Positions 35,941-45,343 of a DNA stretch of 64,000 nt are shown piece by piece. Each line of letters begins with the position of its first letter. Position 1 is the first letter of the stretch. A program made the position numbers and the translations under genes. Origin of the DNA: Streptomyces albospinus (GTDB lineage: Bacteria > Actinomycetota > Actinomycetes > Streptomycetales > Streptomycetaceae); the NCBI RefSeq assembly GCF_014648695.1, contig NZ_BMRP01000012.1, positions 1 through 64,000 on the forward strand, written 5' to 3'. The notes under the pieces are model-generated. The model was not told where the DNA came from. It made no database searches and saw only the letters and a program-made list of their open reading frames with translations.

Positions 35941-36080
35941 AGGGTCCGGCGCTTCGGGGTTAGCAGCTCTGAAGCGCGCGGCCCTCCTTCGGGGACTTTC
36001 GAGTGTTTAACCGGTGTGGTGCCGGTGGCCTTTCCGACGAGAACGCCGGCGCCACGCTGCCTACGAGTGAGGAGCTGCTG

Positions 36081-36155
36081 ATGCAGCATGCCCAGGCACG
36101 CCCGTCGCCTGAGCCGGATATCTGGATACGCCGAGCATCCGGTGGTCGGCTGTGA
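36081..36155 (+). CDS. 24-codon leader ORF coupled to the wall hydrolase gene
   Basis: ATG 36081 follows GAGGAGCTGCTG at good spacing. The ORF starts MQHAQARPSPEPDIW and its TGA (36153-36155) overlaps the GTG start of the hydrolase (36152) in GTGA. The hydrolase has no good ribosome site of its own, so its translation is probably coupled to this leader. The peptide has no recognisable domain. Confidence 0.5.
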   Translation: MQHAQARPSPEPDIWIRRASGGRL

Positions 36156-37285
36156 AGAAGGTCGCCGCGATAGCCGGGGGCGTCGCCCTCGCCCCGATGC
36201 TGCTGATCGCGCCCATTGCCGTCGCCCTGGCCGGCGCCAGCAACGCCCAGGCCGCCTGCGGCGACGCCAGTGGTGCTGGCGCGGTGGATACCAAAGCCGT
36301 GGCCAAACAGGTGGAGTCGATCCTCAAGGGCGGCGGCAAGGGTTCGGTGTCCGTTGCGGGGCTGGACAACCCGAAGGAGCAGATACCGAACGCCAAGACG
36401 ATCCTGGCCACCGGCGTCGCGATGAAGGTGCCCCCGCGCGGGCAGATCGTCGCGCTGGCGACTGCGTTGCAGGAGTCGGGGCTGCGGAACTTGGACTACG
36501 GCGACCGGGATTCGCTCGGCCTGTTCCAGCAGCGTCCCAGCCAGGGATGGGGCACCGCGACGCAGGTCCGGGATCCGGTGCACGCCTCGACGAAGTTCTT
36601 CGAGGGGCTGCTGAAGGTCCCGGGCTGGCAGTCGATGACCATCGCCCAGGCCGCGCAGGCAGTCCAGGCGAGCGGGTTCCCCGACGCCTACGCCAAGTGG
36701 GAACCCCTGTCCACGGCGCTCCAGAAGGCCATCGCCAAGAATCTCCCCGCCAAGGGCGGTTCCGGCAAGGACGACGGCACGGACGCCAAGCCTGAGGTCT
36801 CTTCTGGCGGGTGCGGGACGGGAGGCGATGGGAGCGGGTTCGGCCCGATCCCGGCCGGGTCCGTCCCCAAGGGCTACAAGATCCCGGCCGACGCGCCCAA
36901 GTCGATCCGCACGGCGATCCGTTGGGGGCTCGGTCAGCTTGGCACTGCGTACCAGTGGGGTGGCAGCTGCACCGATGCGCATGGCCAGGATCCGATGGGC
37001 CGGTGTGATTGCTCGTCGCTGATGCAGGCGTCGTACAAGGCCGGTGGGGTCTCGATTTCCCGGACCACGTACACGCAGGTCAAGGAGGGTAAGGCGGTCA
37101 GCGTTGATGCCCTCAAGCCTGGCGATCTGCTCTTCACCCGCGGAAGTGCCGCGGTGCCGGAACACGTCGGGATGTTCATCGGCCAGGGGCTGATCCTGCA
37201 GGCGCCGAAGACCGGCGACGTCGTCAAGATCTCGACGCTCGCCTCCTGGCAGCCGGACATCCTCGCCGCCCGCCGAGTCGTCTGA
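36152..37285 (+). CDS. secreted bifunctional wall hydrolase: lysozyme-like plus NlpC/P60 (conjugation VirB1-type)
   Basis: 377 aa, GTG start by coupling. Signal peptide about residues 1-31 (KVAAIAGGVALAPMLLIAP, cleavage after NAQA). Residues about 85-190 form a lysozyme/SLT-like domain with catalytic-type Glu in ALQESGLRNLDYGDRDSLG and LFQQRPSQGWGT. A Gly/Ser linker follows, then NlpC/P60 (about 250-377): catalytic Cys in RCDCSSLMQASYKAGG, His in VPEHVGMFIGQGLI. Enzymes of this pair open the peptidoglycan for a type IV secretion channel. It opens the conjugation operon. Confidence 0.85.
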   Translation: MKKVAAIAGGVALAPMLLIAPIAVALAGASNAQAACGDASGAGAVDTKAVAKQVESILKGGGKGSVSVAGLDNPKEQIPNAKTILATGVAMKVPPRGQIVALATALQESGLRNLDYGDRDSLGLFQQRPSQGWGTATQVRDPVHASTKFFEGLLKVPGWQSMTIAQAAQAVQASGFPDAYAKWEPLSTALQKAIAKNLPAKGGSGKDDGTDAKPEVSSGGCGTGGDGSGFGPIPAGSVPKGYKIPADAPKSIRTAIRWGLGQLGTAYQWGGSCTDAHGQDPMGRCDCSSLMQASYKAGGVSISRTTYTQVKEGKAVSVDALKPGDLLFTRGSAAVPEHVGMFIGQGLILQAPKTGDVVKISTLASWQPDILAARRVV

Positions 37286-37342
37286 CCGGCCCCTCTTCCT
37301 CTCTCCGGGCTTTCGCATGCCCATATTCGCACTGGAGTTCCT

Positions 37343-37651
37343 ATGAAGCTCATGCAGCACGCCCAGTACCTGGCCTACAACCCCGGCGTCACGCCCAAGC
37401 AGGGCGGGCTCCCCGGTCTCGATGTCCTGAAGAACGTGATAGGCAGCATCAACCTGTTCGGCATCATCGCCACGGTCGGCGCCTTGGTCATCTCCGCAGT
37501 CGTCTGGGCCTGGGGCCACCACAGCGGCGGCCACCAGGCCGAGCAGAACGGCAAGAAGGGCACGGCCATCGCCGCGGGATGCGCCCTGTTGCTGGGTGCC
37601 GCAAACGGCATCGTCGCGTTCTTCTCCGCCATGGGAACGCAGGTCCACTGA
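37343..37651 (+). CDS. DUF6112-like small membrane protein of the conjugation operon
   Basis: 102 aa; GGAG precedes the ATG. Two membrane segments: LFGIIATVGALVISAVVWAW and GTAIAAGCALLLGAANGIVA, joined by a His/Lys-rich loop (HHSGGHQAEQNGKKG). The design of two hydrophobic helices with a short basic loop resembles VirB2/VirB3-like pilin or channel subunits, and matches the DUF6112 family as I recall it. Its stop overlaps the next start (TGATG). Confidence 0.7.
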   Translation: MKLMQHAQYLAYNPGVTPKQGGLPGLDVLKNVIGSINLFGIIATVGALVISAVVWAWGHHSGGHQAEQNGKKGTAIAAGCALLLGAANGIVAFFSAMGTQVH

Positions 37652-38340
37652 TGCCGAAGCAACGTTCCCGCGCCACCCAGGAGCGCACGTACGGAGAACC
37701 AGCCTCGGTCCTGCGGCGCTCACTGATCGGCGGCATCACCCTCGCCGTGCTGCTGGCCGTCGCCGGTCTCGTCGCGTATCTCAACCGTACGGACAGCCCG
37801 GCCTCGGCCAAGCCCTCCCCACCATCGACGTCCGCCCAGGAGCCGTCGCCCTCACCCGAGGCGACTGACGGCAATCGTGTCGCTGTCGCGGATCCTCCGA
37901 AGACGAGCGATCCGATCGTGTTCGCCAAGGCGGCCACGAAGGTCCTGTGGACGTACGACACCCGCGCCTTCTCCCAGGCCGAGCATCTGGCCGGGCTGAA
38001 GCGGTGGATGAGCGGCGAGAAGAAGTACGCCGACTGGAAGTCCATCACGGACCAGGTGCCCAGCCCGGTGCTGTGGTCGCGGATGCACGACAACCGCCAG
38101 CACGCGAGTGCCACGGTCGGCGAGGGCCACTTTCCGCAGGCGTTCAAGACCGCGCTGGCCCAGGAGCCCGGTGCGATCACCGAGGCATACGTCTACGCCG
38201 TCACGGTCACCGGCAACCAGGCCCTCGCTTGGAAGGGCTCGGGAGCCGGGGCCGAGGCCCGCTCGATGACCCTCGCCGTCCAGTGCCGACCGCACCAGGA
38301 CTGTGCGCTGGCCGCCGTCCTGCCCAACGCCGCGCCATGA
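37651..38340 (+). CDS. VirB8/TcpC-like conjugation protein
   Basis: 229 aa, start coupled to the preceding gene. Short basic cytoplasmic tail, a single membrane segment at about 26-46 (LIGGITLAVLLAVAGLVAYL), a Pro/Ser-rich spacer, then an extracellular domain with KAATKVLWTYDTRAFSQAEH and TEAYVYAVTVTGNQALAWKG. One-pass topology with an NTF2-like periplasmic-side domain is the VirB8/TcpC layout of Gram-positive type IV systems. Fold inferred, not shown by strong sequence identity. Confidence 0.65.
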   Translation: MPKQRSRATQERTYGEPASVLRRSLIGGITLAVLLAVAGLVAYLNRTDSPASAKPSPPSTSAQEPSPSPEATDGNRVAVADPPKTSDPIVFAKAATKVLWTYDTRAFSQAEHLAGLKRWMSGEKKYADWKSITDQVPSPVLWSRMHDNRQHASATVGEGHFPQAFKTALAQEPGAITEAYVYAVTVTGNQALAWKGSGAGAEARSMTLAVQCRPHQDCALAAVLPNAAP

Positions 38341-38371
38341 GCGCCCTGATTCCGGATAAGGAGGTGCCCTG

Positions 38372-39754
38372 ATGGGAGCCTGCGACCTTCCTCTGATGAA
38401 TACGGTCTGCGACGCCGTCGGCGGCGTCGTCAGCTCCACCGGCGAGGCGGTCACCGACGGCATCGGTGCCTGGATCGCCAAGTCGATGGGCGAGGTGGCC
38501 CAGTCCGCCGCCGACCTCGCATCCAAGGCCGTCGACCAGACCACCGCCATCGACCTGAACGCCGAATGGTTTCGCAACAACTACGAACTGCTCTTGCCGA
38601 TCGGGTTGATCCTGACGGTTGGCACGTTCTGCCTGCAGCTCACCCGTGCCGCCTGGCGCAGGGACGAACGTGCCCTTGCCCAGGCCGCGTTCGGGACCAT
38701 GGTGGGCGTCTTCTTCGCCTTCGCCGCCATCGCCTGCACCACCGTCGCCATCACCGTGGTCGACGCGCTCAGTGCGGGTCTGTTCAAGGCCGCCAACAGT
38801 TCCGTCGATGATGCGGTCCGTCGCATGATCAAGGTGAACGAGCTGGGGGCGATGTATGGCCTGGGCTGGGGTGTTCCCTCGATCATCGCGCTCGGCTGCG
38901 CGATCGGGGCGTTCTTGTACTGGGCCGTGATGGTGGCCCGCAAGGTCGGCATCCTGGTCCTGGTCACGCTGGCGGTCTTCGCCGGTGCCGGCGGGGGCTG
39001 GGAGGTGGCCAGGCGCTGGCGCCGCGGCTGGGTCGAGGCCACGGCCACCCTGGTCGTCAGCAAGTTGCTGATGACGATCGTGTTCTTGCTGGGCGTCTCG
39101 GCCATGGGCAAGTCCGACTCGCACGGTGGGCTCGCTGCCCTGTCGGATGCGATCGCGGGCATCGTCGTGATGGTCCTGGTGATGCTGTGCCCCTACGCCA
39201 CCTACAAGTTCATCCACTGGGCCGCTGATGGCGGCGGCCACGATGACCTGCACCGCACCAGCATCGCCGGTATGGCGGTGGCGGCGGGCGCGGCCAAGAC
39301 CGCAGGCCAGCTCGCCATGCAGGCCGGCACCGGGACGCCTGCTCCGCAGGGGCCGTCGAAGGTGCCGGGCCAGGGCACGGATGGCATCGCCTCCGGCATC
39401 GACCCGACCGGCGGCTCGAGCGGTGGCGGGAAGCCGCAACAGACCCGATTCCGCTACGGCGAGGACCCCAACGCCACGGGCGACAAAGGCCGGCCGCTGA
39501 TCCAGCGGCCTCCCACGGACGGCGACCGCGGCCAGCCCCTGATCCAGCGCCCCGGTCAGGGGGCCGCCCCGGGCGCGGCGGCAGCTTCGGCGCCGGTTTC
39601 GTCCACGCCGGGCGCCTCGGCGCCGGGTACGCGGATGGATCCGCCTGCGCCACGGCCCAGCGGGCCGCCACCGGCGAGTGGGCCTCCGCCCCAGGGCGGC
39701 ACCACGCCGCAGCGGTGGATCTACCCCAAGCCACCGGGTGGATCGGGCTCGTAG
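38372..39754 (+). CDS. VirB6-like polytopic conjugation protein (SCO6881-type)
   Basis: 460 aa; AAGGAGGTG precedes ATG 38372. After ~65 residues there are about six membrane segments: ELLLPIGLILTVGTFCLQLT, GVFFAFAAIACTTVAITVVD, PSIIALGCAIGAFLYWAVMV, VGILVLVTLAVFAGAGGGWE, VSKLLMTIVFLLGVSAM and AIAGIVVMVLVMLCPYATYK. The C-terminal ~150 residues are Pro/Gly-rich with repeated GRPLIQRP/GQPLIQRP units. Typical of the inner-membrane VirB6/TrbL-like channel proteins of actinobacterial elements. Confidence 0.75.
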   Translation: MGACDLPLMNTVCDAVGGVVSSTGEAVTDGIGAWIAKSMGEVAQSAADLASKAVDQTTAIDLNAEWFRNNYELLLPIGLILTVGTFCLQLTRAAWRRDERALAQAAFGTMVGVFFAFAAIACTTVAITVVDALSAGLFKAANSSVDDAVRRMIKVNELGAMYGLGWGVPSIIALGCAIGAFLYWAVMVARKVGILVLVTLAVFAGAGGGWEVARRWRRGWVEATATLVVSKLLMTIVFLLGVSAMGKSDSHGGLAALSDAIAGIVVMVLVMLCPYATYKFIHWAADGGGHDDLHRTSIAGMAVAAGAAKTAGQLAMQAGTGTPAPQGPSKVPGQGTDGIASGIDPTGGSSGGGKPQQTRFRYGEDPNATGDKGRPLIQRPPTDGDRGQPLIQRPGQGAAPGAAAASAPVSSTPGASAPGTRMDPPAPRPSGPPPASGPPPQGGTTPQRWIYPKPPGGSGS

Positions 39755-39850
39755 CCCTCATCTGACGGGGGCGGGCGCCTGACGCGCTCGGCCCGCCCGC
39801 CCCCGTCTCCCCTTCGTTCTTTCTCACCACGTTCCAAGGACGGCTTTGCC

Positions 39851-41317
39851 ATGCATCCCGACGCTTCTCTGCCTGACGGCCCGGCTACCGTGAAGTTCCC
39901 CCATCGCTCACGTCGAGGCGTACTGCTCGGCCTCTCGGTCGCCCAGCTCATCGTCGTCACCCTCACCGGCCTGGCCCTGCTCGGGGTGCTGATGCAATCC
40001 GGCGTCACCGGGGCGCTCAAGCTCATACCGCTGTGGGCGGTCATCTTGGGGGCGGTCTTCATCCGCCACCGCGGACGTTCCCTGGCCGACTGGGCGCCCA
40101 TTGCCCTGCGTTATGCGCTGCGGCGTTTCAAGGGCCAGCTCATCTGGCTGGCCCGCCCCTCCCGACCGCGGCGCGAGGGTCTACTGCACCTTCCCGGCAC
40201 CGCTGCTTCCCTGCGGGTGGTCACCTCTCCGGGCGGCGGCTTCGGTGCGGTGCACGATCCGCACCACGGCACGCTGACCGCTGTGGTGAAGGTGTCCTCC
40301 CGTGCCTTCGCCCTGCTGGATCCGGCCACGCAGACCAGCAACGTCGCAGGCTGGGGCCGCACCCTGGCTGCCCTCTCCCGCACCGGTCACATCGCTCGCG
40401 TCCAGGTGCTGGAGCGGACCGTGCCCGACTCCGGCGATGCGCTTAACCGCTACTGGAGCGAGCACGGCAACGCCGACACCCACCTGGCCGGCCCCATCTA
40501 CAGCGAACTGCTGGCCGCCGCCGGTCCCGCAGCGGCCCCACACGAGGCATACGTCGCACTGGCCCTCGATCTCAAGGCCGCCCGGCGTCTGATCAACCAG
40601 GCCGGCGGCGGACTCACCGGCGCCTTCGCCGTGCTGTCCCAGCTCACCTCCACCTTCGACCAGGCCGCCCGCAACTCCGGTCTCACACCGGGCGGCTGGC
40701 TGGGGGCGAGCGAAATCGCCGCCGTGATCCGCACCGCCTACGACCCAAAGGCGTCCGCGGCCCTGGATCAGTGGTCCGAGGCCGGCCGCCCGCAGGCCGA
40801 CCCGGCGGCTGCCGGTCCGGTCGTGCTGGTGGAGAAGGCCGACCGGATCCAGACCGACTCGGCCCGCCACGCCACGTACTGGATCGAGAACTGGCCCCGC
40901 ATCGAAACCAGCCCCGGCTTCCTGCACCAGCTGCTGTTCACCTCCGGAGTGCGGCGCACCCTGTCGTTGACCTATGCGCCCAAGGGCCTGGATGCAGCGC
41001 TGAAGGACGTGCAGCGCAAGAAGGCCACGGTGATCGCGGACGCTGCCGAGCGGCAGCGCAAGGGCCAGGTCGACTCCGAAGAGGACTCGGTCGAGTACGC
41101 CGACATCAAGGCCCGTGAGCGCCAGCTGATCGCCGGCCACGCGGACGTCGCCCTGACCGGCCTGCTCACCGTCAGCGCCGACACCGACGACGAACTCAAC
41201 TCCGCCTGCGCCGCCATCGAGACGGCCGCGGTCTCCGCGCTCCTCGATCTGCGGCTGCTGACCTGGCAGCAGGCCGAAGCCTTCACAGGCGCCGCCCTCC
41301 CGCTGGCCCGCCCCTAG
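39851..41317 (+). CDS. SCO6880-family conjugation protein
   Basis: 488 aa. Two membrane segments near the N terminus: GVLLGLSVAQLIVVTLTGLA and LKLIPLWAVILGAVFIRHRG, then a soluble part with HLPGTAASLRVVTSPGGGFG and FALLDPATQTSNVAGWGRTL. This is the SCO6880 family: a PrgI-like membrane region joined to a domain related to the N terminus of VirB4 ATPases but without a P-loop. The ATPase part is encoded separately two genes later (41834), so together they replace a one-piece VirB4. Confidence 0.8.
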   Translation: MHPDASLPDGPATVKFPHRSRRGVLLGLSVAQLIVVTLTGLALLGVLMQSGVTGALKLIPLWAVILGAVFIRHRGRSLADWAPIALRYALRRFKGQLIWLARPSRPRREGLLHLPGTAASLRVVTSPGGGFGAVHDPHHGTLTAVVKVSSRAFALLDPATQTSNVAGWGRTLAALSRTGHIARVQVLERTVPDSGDALNRYWSEHGNADTHLAGPIYSELLAAAGPAAAPHEAYVALALDLKAARRLINQAGGGLTGAFAVLSQLTSTFDQAARNSGLTPGGWLGASEIAAVIRTAYDPKASAALDQWSEAGRPQADPAAAGPVVLVEKADRIQTDSARHATYWIENWPRIETSPGFLHQLLFTSGVRRTLSLTYAPKGLDAALKDVQRKKATVIADAAERQRKGQVDSEEDSVEYADIKARERQLIAGHADVALTGLLTVSADTDDELNSACAAIETAAVSALLDLRLLTWQQAEAFTGAALPLARP

Positions 41318-41359
41318 CGCACCAGCTCCACCACCGCGCTCACCCGAAGGGCCCTCCCC

Positions 41360-41815
41360 ATGCCGACCGATTCCCTGCCCGACCTGGCTGAGGACTTCGT
41401 CCCGTTCGCCACTGCGGCGCTCGACTTCCACCGGGCGATCAACCTCCCCACCGGCCCCGTGGCCGCACACCGCACCGAGCTGGACGCTCTCCACGCCCAC
41501 CTCACCGCCCTGTACGGCCTACTCGAGGCCCACACCGCCCGCACCACCCCGGTGGCCGAGGCCCAGGGCGATCACCTGCGAGCCTGCCGGATCCGGCTGT
41601 GGCAGGCCGCCGAGCACCTCCACGATGCCTACCACACAGCCGCTCACCCCGGCACCGGCCGACCCCGCACGCGGGAGGCGTGCCGGGCGCGGCTTCCCGA
41701 AGGCGCGCCCGAACTGGCCATCTGCCAGCGCCACCTGGCCACCTCCGCCCACGTCCGCCGTGACCACACCCCGGCCGACCTGCGCGACCCGTTCACCGGC
41801 CTGACCCGCCACTGA
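41360..41815 (+). CDS. DUF6238-like small protein of the conjugation operon
   Basis: 151 aa. Helical, with LDFHRAINLPTGPVAAHRTE at the start and an internal RACRIRLWQAAEHLHDAYH block. No enzyme motif. In Streptomyces elements of this type a small protein of this look (DUF6238) regularly lies between the SCO6880 and VirB4 genes; position and length agree. Role unknown, probably cytosolic. Confidence 0.65.
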   Translation: MPTDSLPDLAEDFVPFATAALDFHRAINLPTGPVAAHRTELDALHAHLTALYGLLEAHTARTTPVAEAQGDHLRACRIRLWQAAEHLHDAYHTAAHPGTGRPRTREACRARLPEGAPELAICQRHLATSAHVRRDHTPADLRDPFTGLTRH

Positions 41816-41833
41816 CCTGCTGGAGCACCCGTC

Positions 41834-43342
41834 ATGTCCAACCACACCCGCGACCGCGCCAGCGCCAGCCCGCTGTTCGTCCCCCGCAAAAGCGACCGCC
41901 GCTCCGCCCGCGCGGCCCGTGTCCAGTTCGCTGCCGCCCGCGATCAGGCCCGCCATGCCGCACGTCCCCAAGCCCGCCGCGCCGAACCGGGCATCGACTC
42001 CGAGCTGCGGGCTACCTACCCGGCCGCCGGCCGGCCCGGCCCGTACTCCGCCCGCGGGGGCCGTCTCAAGCTCCCCGCCCACCGGATGACGACTGCCACC
42101 GCGAGCGGCGCGTATCCATTCCTCGCCGAGGGCGGCCTCGGCGCCCAGGGGCTCTACATCGGCCGCGACGTCCACGCCGAGGCGGCGTTCACCTACGACC
42201 CGTTCGCGCTGTACGGGCGTCTCGACGGGTTCACGAATCCGAACATCCTGCTCGCCGGGATCATCGGCATGGGCAAGTCCGCCCTGGCCAAGTCCCTCGC
42301 CCTGCGGGCCGTCGCCTTCGACTACCGCATCTACGTCCCCTGCGACCCAAAGGGCGAGTGGACCGTGGTCGCCCAGGAGCTGGGCGGCCAGACCATCGCC
42401 CTCGGCCCCGGCCTGCCCGGACGGCTCAACCCCCTGGACGCACCCGCCAGGCCGCACGGCGTCAGCGAGGAGGACTGGGCCAATGAGGTCCGCAAGCGGC
42501 GCCTTCTCCTCCTCGGCTCGCTCGCGAAGACCGTCATGCGGCGGGACCTGCACCCGATCGAGCACACCGCTCTCGATGTGGCGCTCGACCAGACCGTCGC
42601 TCACGCCGAGGCCAACGGCACCACGCCGCTGCTGGGCGATGTCGCGCATATCCTCGGTTCCACTGAGCGGCTCGACTCCGCGCTCGGCGAGCTGACCGGC
42701 CGCCTGGGACACGCAGCCGAAGACCTGGCCCACGCGCTTCGCAGGCTCGTACACGGTGACCTGGCCGGCATGTTCGACGCCCCCAGCACCGTGGCCTTCG
42801 ACCCCAGTGCGCCAATGCTGTCCATCGACCTCTCGCGCCTGGGCGGTGCCGGCGACGACACCGCGCTCGTCCTCGCAATGACCTGCGCCTCAGCGTGGAT
42901 GGAGTCCGCGCTCGCCGACCCCACCGGTGGGCGGCGCTGGGTGATCTATGACGAGGCATGGCGCGTCATGCGGCACGTCGCCCTGCTGGAGCGCATGCAG
43001 AGCCAGTGGAAGCTCTCACGCGGTCTTGGCATCGCGAACCTCATGGTGATCCACCGCCTCAGCGACCTGCTGACCGCAGGCGATGCCGGCTCCCGAGGCC
43101 GGGCACTGGCCGAGGGTCTGCTCACCGACTGCTCGACCCGGATCATCTACCGCCAGGAAGCCGACCAACTCGCGTCCGCCGCTGCCCTGCTGGGGCTCAC
43201 CGGCGTCGAGACCCAAGCCGTGTCCGCCCTCACCAAGGGCCGGGGCCTATGGAAGGTGGCAGGCAGGTCGTTCATCACACAACACCTCCTCCACCCGCGC
43301 GAGCGCGAACTGTTCGATACAGATATCCGCATGCACGCCTGA
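41834..43342 (+). CDS. VirB4-like conjugation ATPase
   Basis: 502 aa. Walker A: LAGIIGMGKSALAKSLALRA (about residues 138-157); then YRIYVPCDPKGEWTVVAQEL in the next strand. Walker B region: WVIYDEAWRVMRHVALLERM (about 368-387), followed by HRLSDLLTAGDAGSRGRALA. These are the VirB4/TraE ATPase motifs that energise assembly and export in type IV secretion. The N-terminal VirB4 domain is supplied by the SCO6880-type protein. The gene ends the core operon and is followed by a strong terminator. Confidence 0.85.
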   Translation: MSNHTRDRASASPLFVPRKSDRRSARAARVQFAAARDQARHAARPQARRAEPGIDSELRATYPAAGRPGPYSARGGRLKLPAHRMTTATASGAYPFLAEGGLGAQGLYIGRDVHAEAAFTYDPFALYGRLDGFTNPNILLAGIIGMGKSALAKSLALRAVAFDYRIYVPCDPKGEWTVVAQELGGQTIALGPGLPGRLNPLDAPARPHGVSEEDWANEVRKRRLLLLGSLAKTVMRRDLHPIEHTALDVALDQTVAHAEANGTTPLLGDVAHILGSTERLDSALGELTGRLGHAAEDLAHALRRLVHGDLAGMFDAPSTVAFDPSAPMLSIDLSRLGGAGDDTALVLAMTCASAWMESALADPTGGRRWVIYDEAWRVMRHVALLERMQSQWKLSRGLGIANLMVIHRLSDLLTAGDAGSRGRALAEGLLTDCSTRIIYRQEADQLASAAALLGLTGVETQAVSALTKGRGLWKVAGRSFITQHLLHPRERELFDTDIRMHA

Positions 43343-43370
43343 GCATCAGCCATCGCCCTGCTCACCTCAC

Positions 43371-43403
43371 GGAGGGAGCCGAAGCCGCGCTTCGGCTCCC
43401 TCC
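43371..43403 (+). terminator. terminator of the conjugation operon
   Basis: GGAGGGAGCCGAAGC (43371-43385) and its inverted complement GCTTCGGCTCCCTCC (43389-43403) leave a three-base loop. No T-run follows, as is usual in streptomycetes. Confidence 0.8.
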
Positions 43404-43639
43404 GCCCACTCCTCCCAAGCATCGAAGTCATCCATTCCCATGGCTGGGCAGCAGGGACCGCGCCTTCATGCCATTCCTGACACCGGACGATGTTGGCTCG
43501 GCCCGGTGGTCGGTGCGCTGCGCACCGTCGGCGAGATTTCGCGAGGGTCAGTGAGGCCCTAAACAAACCTTCGTGGAGCCGCATGCCGTACAGTGCGCTC
43601 CGTCGCGGGCAGGGGGCCCGCTGGAGTCTGGGGGACGCC

Positions 43640-44218
43640 ATGCGCCCATCTCGCCACGCCACTGCGTTCGTCATAGCAGCGTTAGGCATGACGACGTTTG
43701 TAGCCGGCTGTTCGTCGTCGCCAGAAGCACCTGCGGACCGGCCACACCCGTCAGTACCGAAGCGAGAGAAGGCTACAGGGCCGCTGCAGAAGCAGGGCAA
43801 GGCTCCGGTCGTTACTGTCGGAAAGACGGCTTCTTACAGCGCTGCTAATGGCACTACAGGGGCAAGGACGACCTTTTCTGTCACCTTTCACTCCGCCAAG
43901 TACGTGACAGCGTCGGAGATCAGCGCAGGGAAACCAAAGGGACGATATGCGGTGATCACCATCGAAGTCACCAATACTGGCAGTAGAGATGGCTCCTTCC
44001 ATCCATACGGCTTCATGAAATGGGAGGGCGGAAATACCGTGACGCAGGGGGTTGCCACGCTGTACTCGACTGGTACACAGCGTGTCGATTCGACGTACCA
44101 CCCTGGAGAGGCCGTAACCGGTGACATCGTCCTTGACGTGCCACGCAAGGGCGGAAAGGTCAGTTACTACGAGGGAACGGGAACGGCATCGCTCACCTTC
44201 GTGATGCCGTCGAAGTAA
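43640..44218 (+). CDS. lipoprotein with DUF4352-like domain
   Basis: 192 aa from ATG 43640, preceded by GGGGGAC; an upstream start at 43490 adds unrelated sequence. Signal and lipobox: FVIAALGMTTFVAGC, with Cys at about residue 24. After a Pro/Lys-rich stretch, an Ig-like domain of the DUF4352 kind follows: YAVITIEVTNTGSRDGSFHP, FMKWEGGNTVTQGVATLY, then PGEAVTGDIVLDVPRKGG. It probably sits outside the membrane as an accessory or immunity-like lipoprotein. First gene after the conjugation terminator, in a locally lower-GC cassette. Confidence 0.75.
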   Translation: MRPSRHATAFVIAALGMTTFVAGCSSSPEAPADRPHPSVPKREKATGPLQKQGKAPVVTVGKTASYSAANGTTGARTTFSVTFHSAKYVTASEISAGKPKGRYAVITIEVTNTGSRDGSFHPYGFMKWEGGNTVTQGVATLYSTGTQRVDSTYHPGEAVTGDIVLDVPRKGGKVSYYEGTGTASLTFVMPSK

Positions 44219-44455
44219 GGCCGGACGAACATCTCCGCATGCCAACGTTTCTCTGCGGTTGCCGCGTGTCACCGCGCGGCTCCCCCCAACAGGTCGCGCT
44301 GGAGAGCCCGCAGCACTTCAGCCTCCCTCATGAACCGTCCGGCCATCGTTGTGCGGACTGGGTGAGCAAGCGGTCCTGGGAGTGTGACTGGCGGAAGGCG
44401 AGGCAACATGTGACGGTTGTCGAACCGAGGGCAGGGAGTACGCGCAAAGGGCTCC

Positions 44456-45241
44456 CTAACTTATAAGCACTTCACCCTTTTTGGAAACCTGGTAGTAGTC
44501 AACTACCGGGAATTCCAGTTTGAACACCATTCCATACTGCCTGCGTATCTCGGCCACCGTCTTCTGCGCCGGTTCGTGCAGGCACCGTGTGACCGGCGGA
44601 TCACCCTTCATGCAGGGAGCCAGCTCTTGCAGCAGGCGCTTCTTGCTGCTGCGTACGGTGTCCCATGAAAGGGTTTGCGAAGGGGTGAAGACCTGGGCCG
44701 GCTCCTGCGCGTCCGGGCCCGATGGGTTTGGACCGTGGCCTCGGTAGTAGTCGACGAGGCGCCTGCGATAGGAGTCATGGCTGAACGGGATGGTGGCCCC
44801 GGCCGTGCCCTGGGAGGCGTAGTGGTCACCGGCGGCGAAGACGCCGTGCAGAGTGTCTCCGATGCGGTGGGGGTCGGCGCCATAGTAGGCGGTGACGCGA
44901 AGGGCACAGCGGATCTTGTACTGGTCCTTTCCGTCCTGAAAGAACCACTGTTTGGCTTGTCCACCTGAGCAGATGTCGTCCACGGTGACCAGGGCCAGGG
45001 TGAGGGGGGTCTCCTTGCCATAGGCCTCTGCGATGGACCTCAGCCGTTTCTCTGCCTTGTGACGCGACTCTTCGGCCTGCGCGCTTCCTGCGAGTCTGCG
45101 TACCTCTTTGGGGCTGGTGGCGCGGTTTTGGGAGGAGCAGGCGGTCAAGGCGAAAATGAGGAGGACGGAGAGAATCCCGAAGATGCGTCGGACGGCGTCA
45201 CGTAAGGTGGCTGCGGCCCTCTGCGCCTGTTTGGTGGTCAT
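44456..45241 (-). CDS. lipoprotein of unknown function
   Basis: 261 aa. Signal: IFGILSVLLIFALTAC, a lipobox with Cys at about residue 35. The mature part has Cys pairs and a conserved-looking block AYYGADPHRIGDTLHGVFAA and RRRLVDYYRGHGPN. No domain recognised. Convergent to the preceding lipoprotein gene and downstream of the terminator that ends the large SGNH protein gene. Confidence 0.6.
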   Translation of the reverse strand: MTTKQAQRAAATLRDAVRRIFGILSVLLIFALTACSSQNRATSPKEVRRLAGSAQAEESRHKAEKRLRSIAEAYGKETPLTLALVTVDDICSGGQAKQWFFQDGKDQYKIRCALRVTAYYGADPHRIGDTLHGVFAAGDHYASQGTAGATIPFSHDSYRRRLVDYYRGHGPNPSGPDAQEPAQVFTPSQTLSWDTVRSSKKRLLQELAPCMKGDPPVTRCLHEPAQKTVAEIRRQYGMVFKLEFPVVDYYQVSKKGEVLIS

Positions 45242-45298
45242 GCTGTCATTGTCCCAACGTGGTTGGCGATGTCTACGCGAACGGACACTCCTACGGAT

Positions 45299-45324
45299 GG
45301 GGGCGCCCCATGTGGAGCGCCCCC
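45299..45324 (-). terminator. terminator after the SGNH protein gene
   Basis: GGGGGCGC (45299-45306) pairs with GCGCCCCC (45317-45324) over a ten-base loop. It lies 20 bases beyond the stop of the 45344-49372 gene on the minus strand. Confidence 0.6.
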
Positions 45325-45343
45325 GCAGGTAGTGGAGGTACGG

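Noticed and set aside
43490..43639. Upstream extension of the DUF4352-like lipoprotein gene
   Set aside because: The signal peptide and lipobox start at ATG 43640, which has its own ribosome site; extension would place the signal internally.
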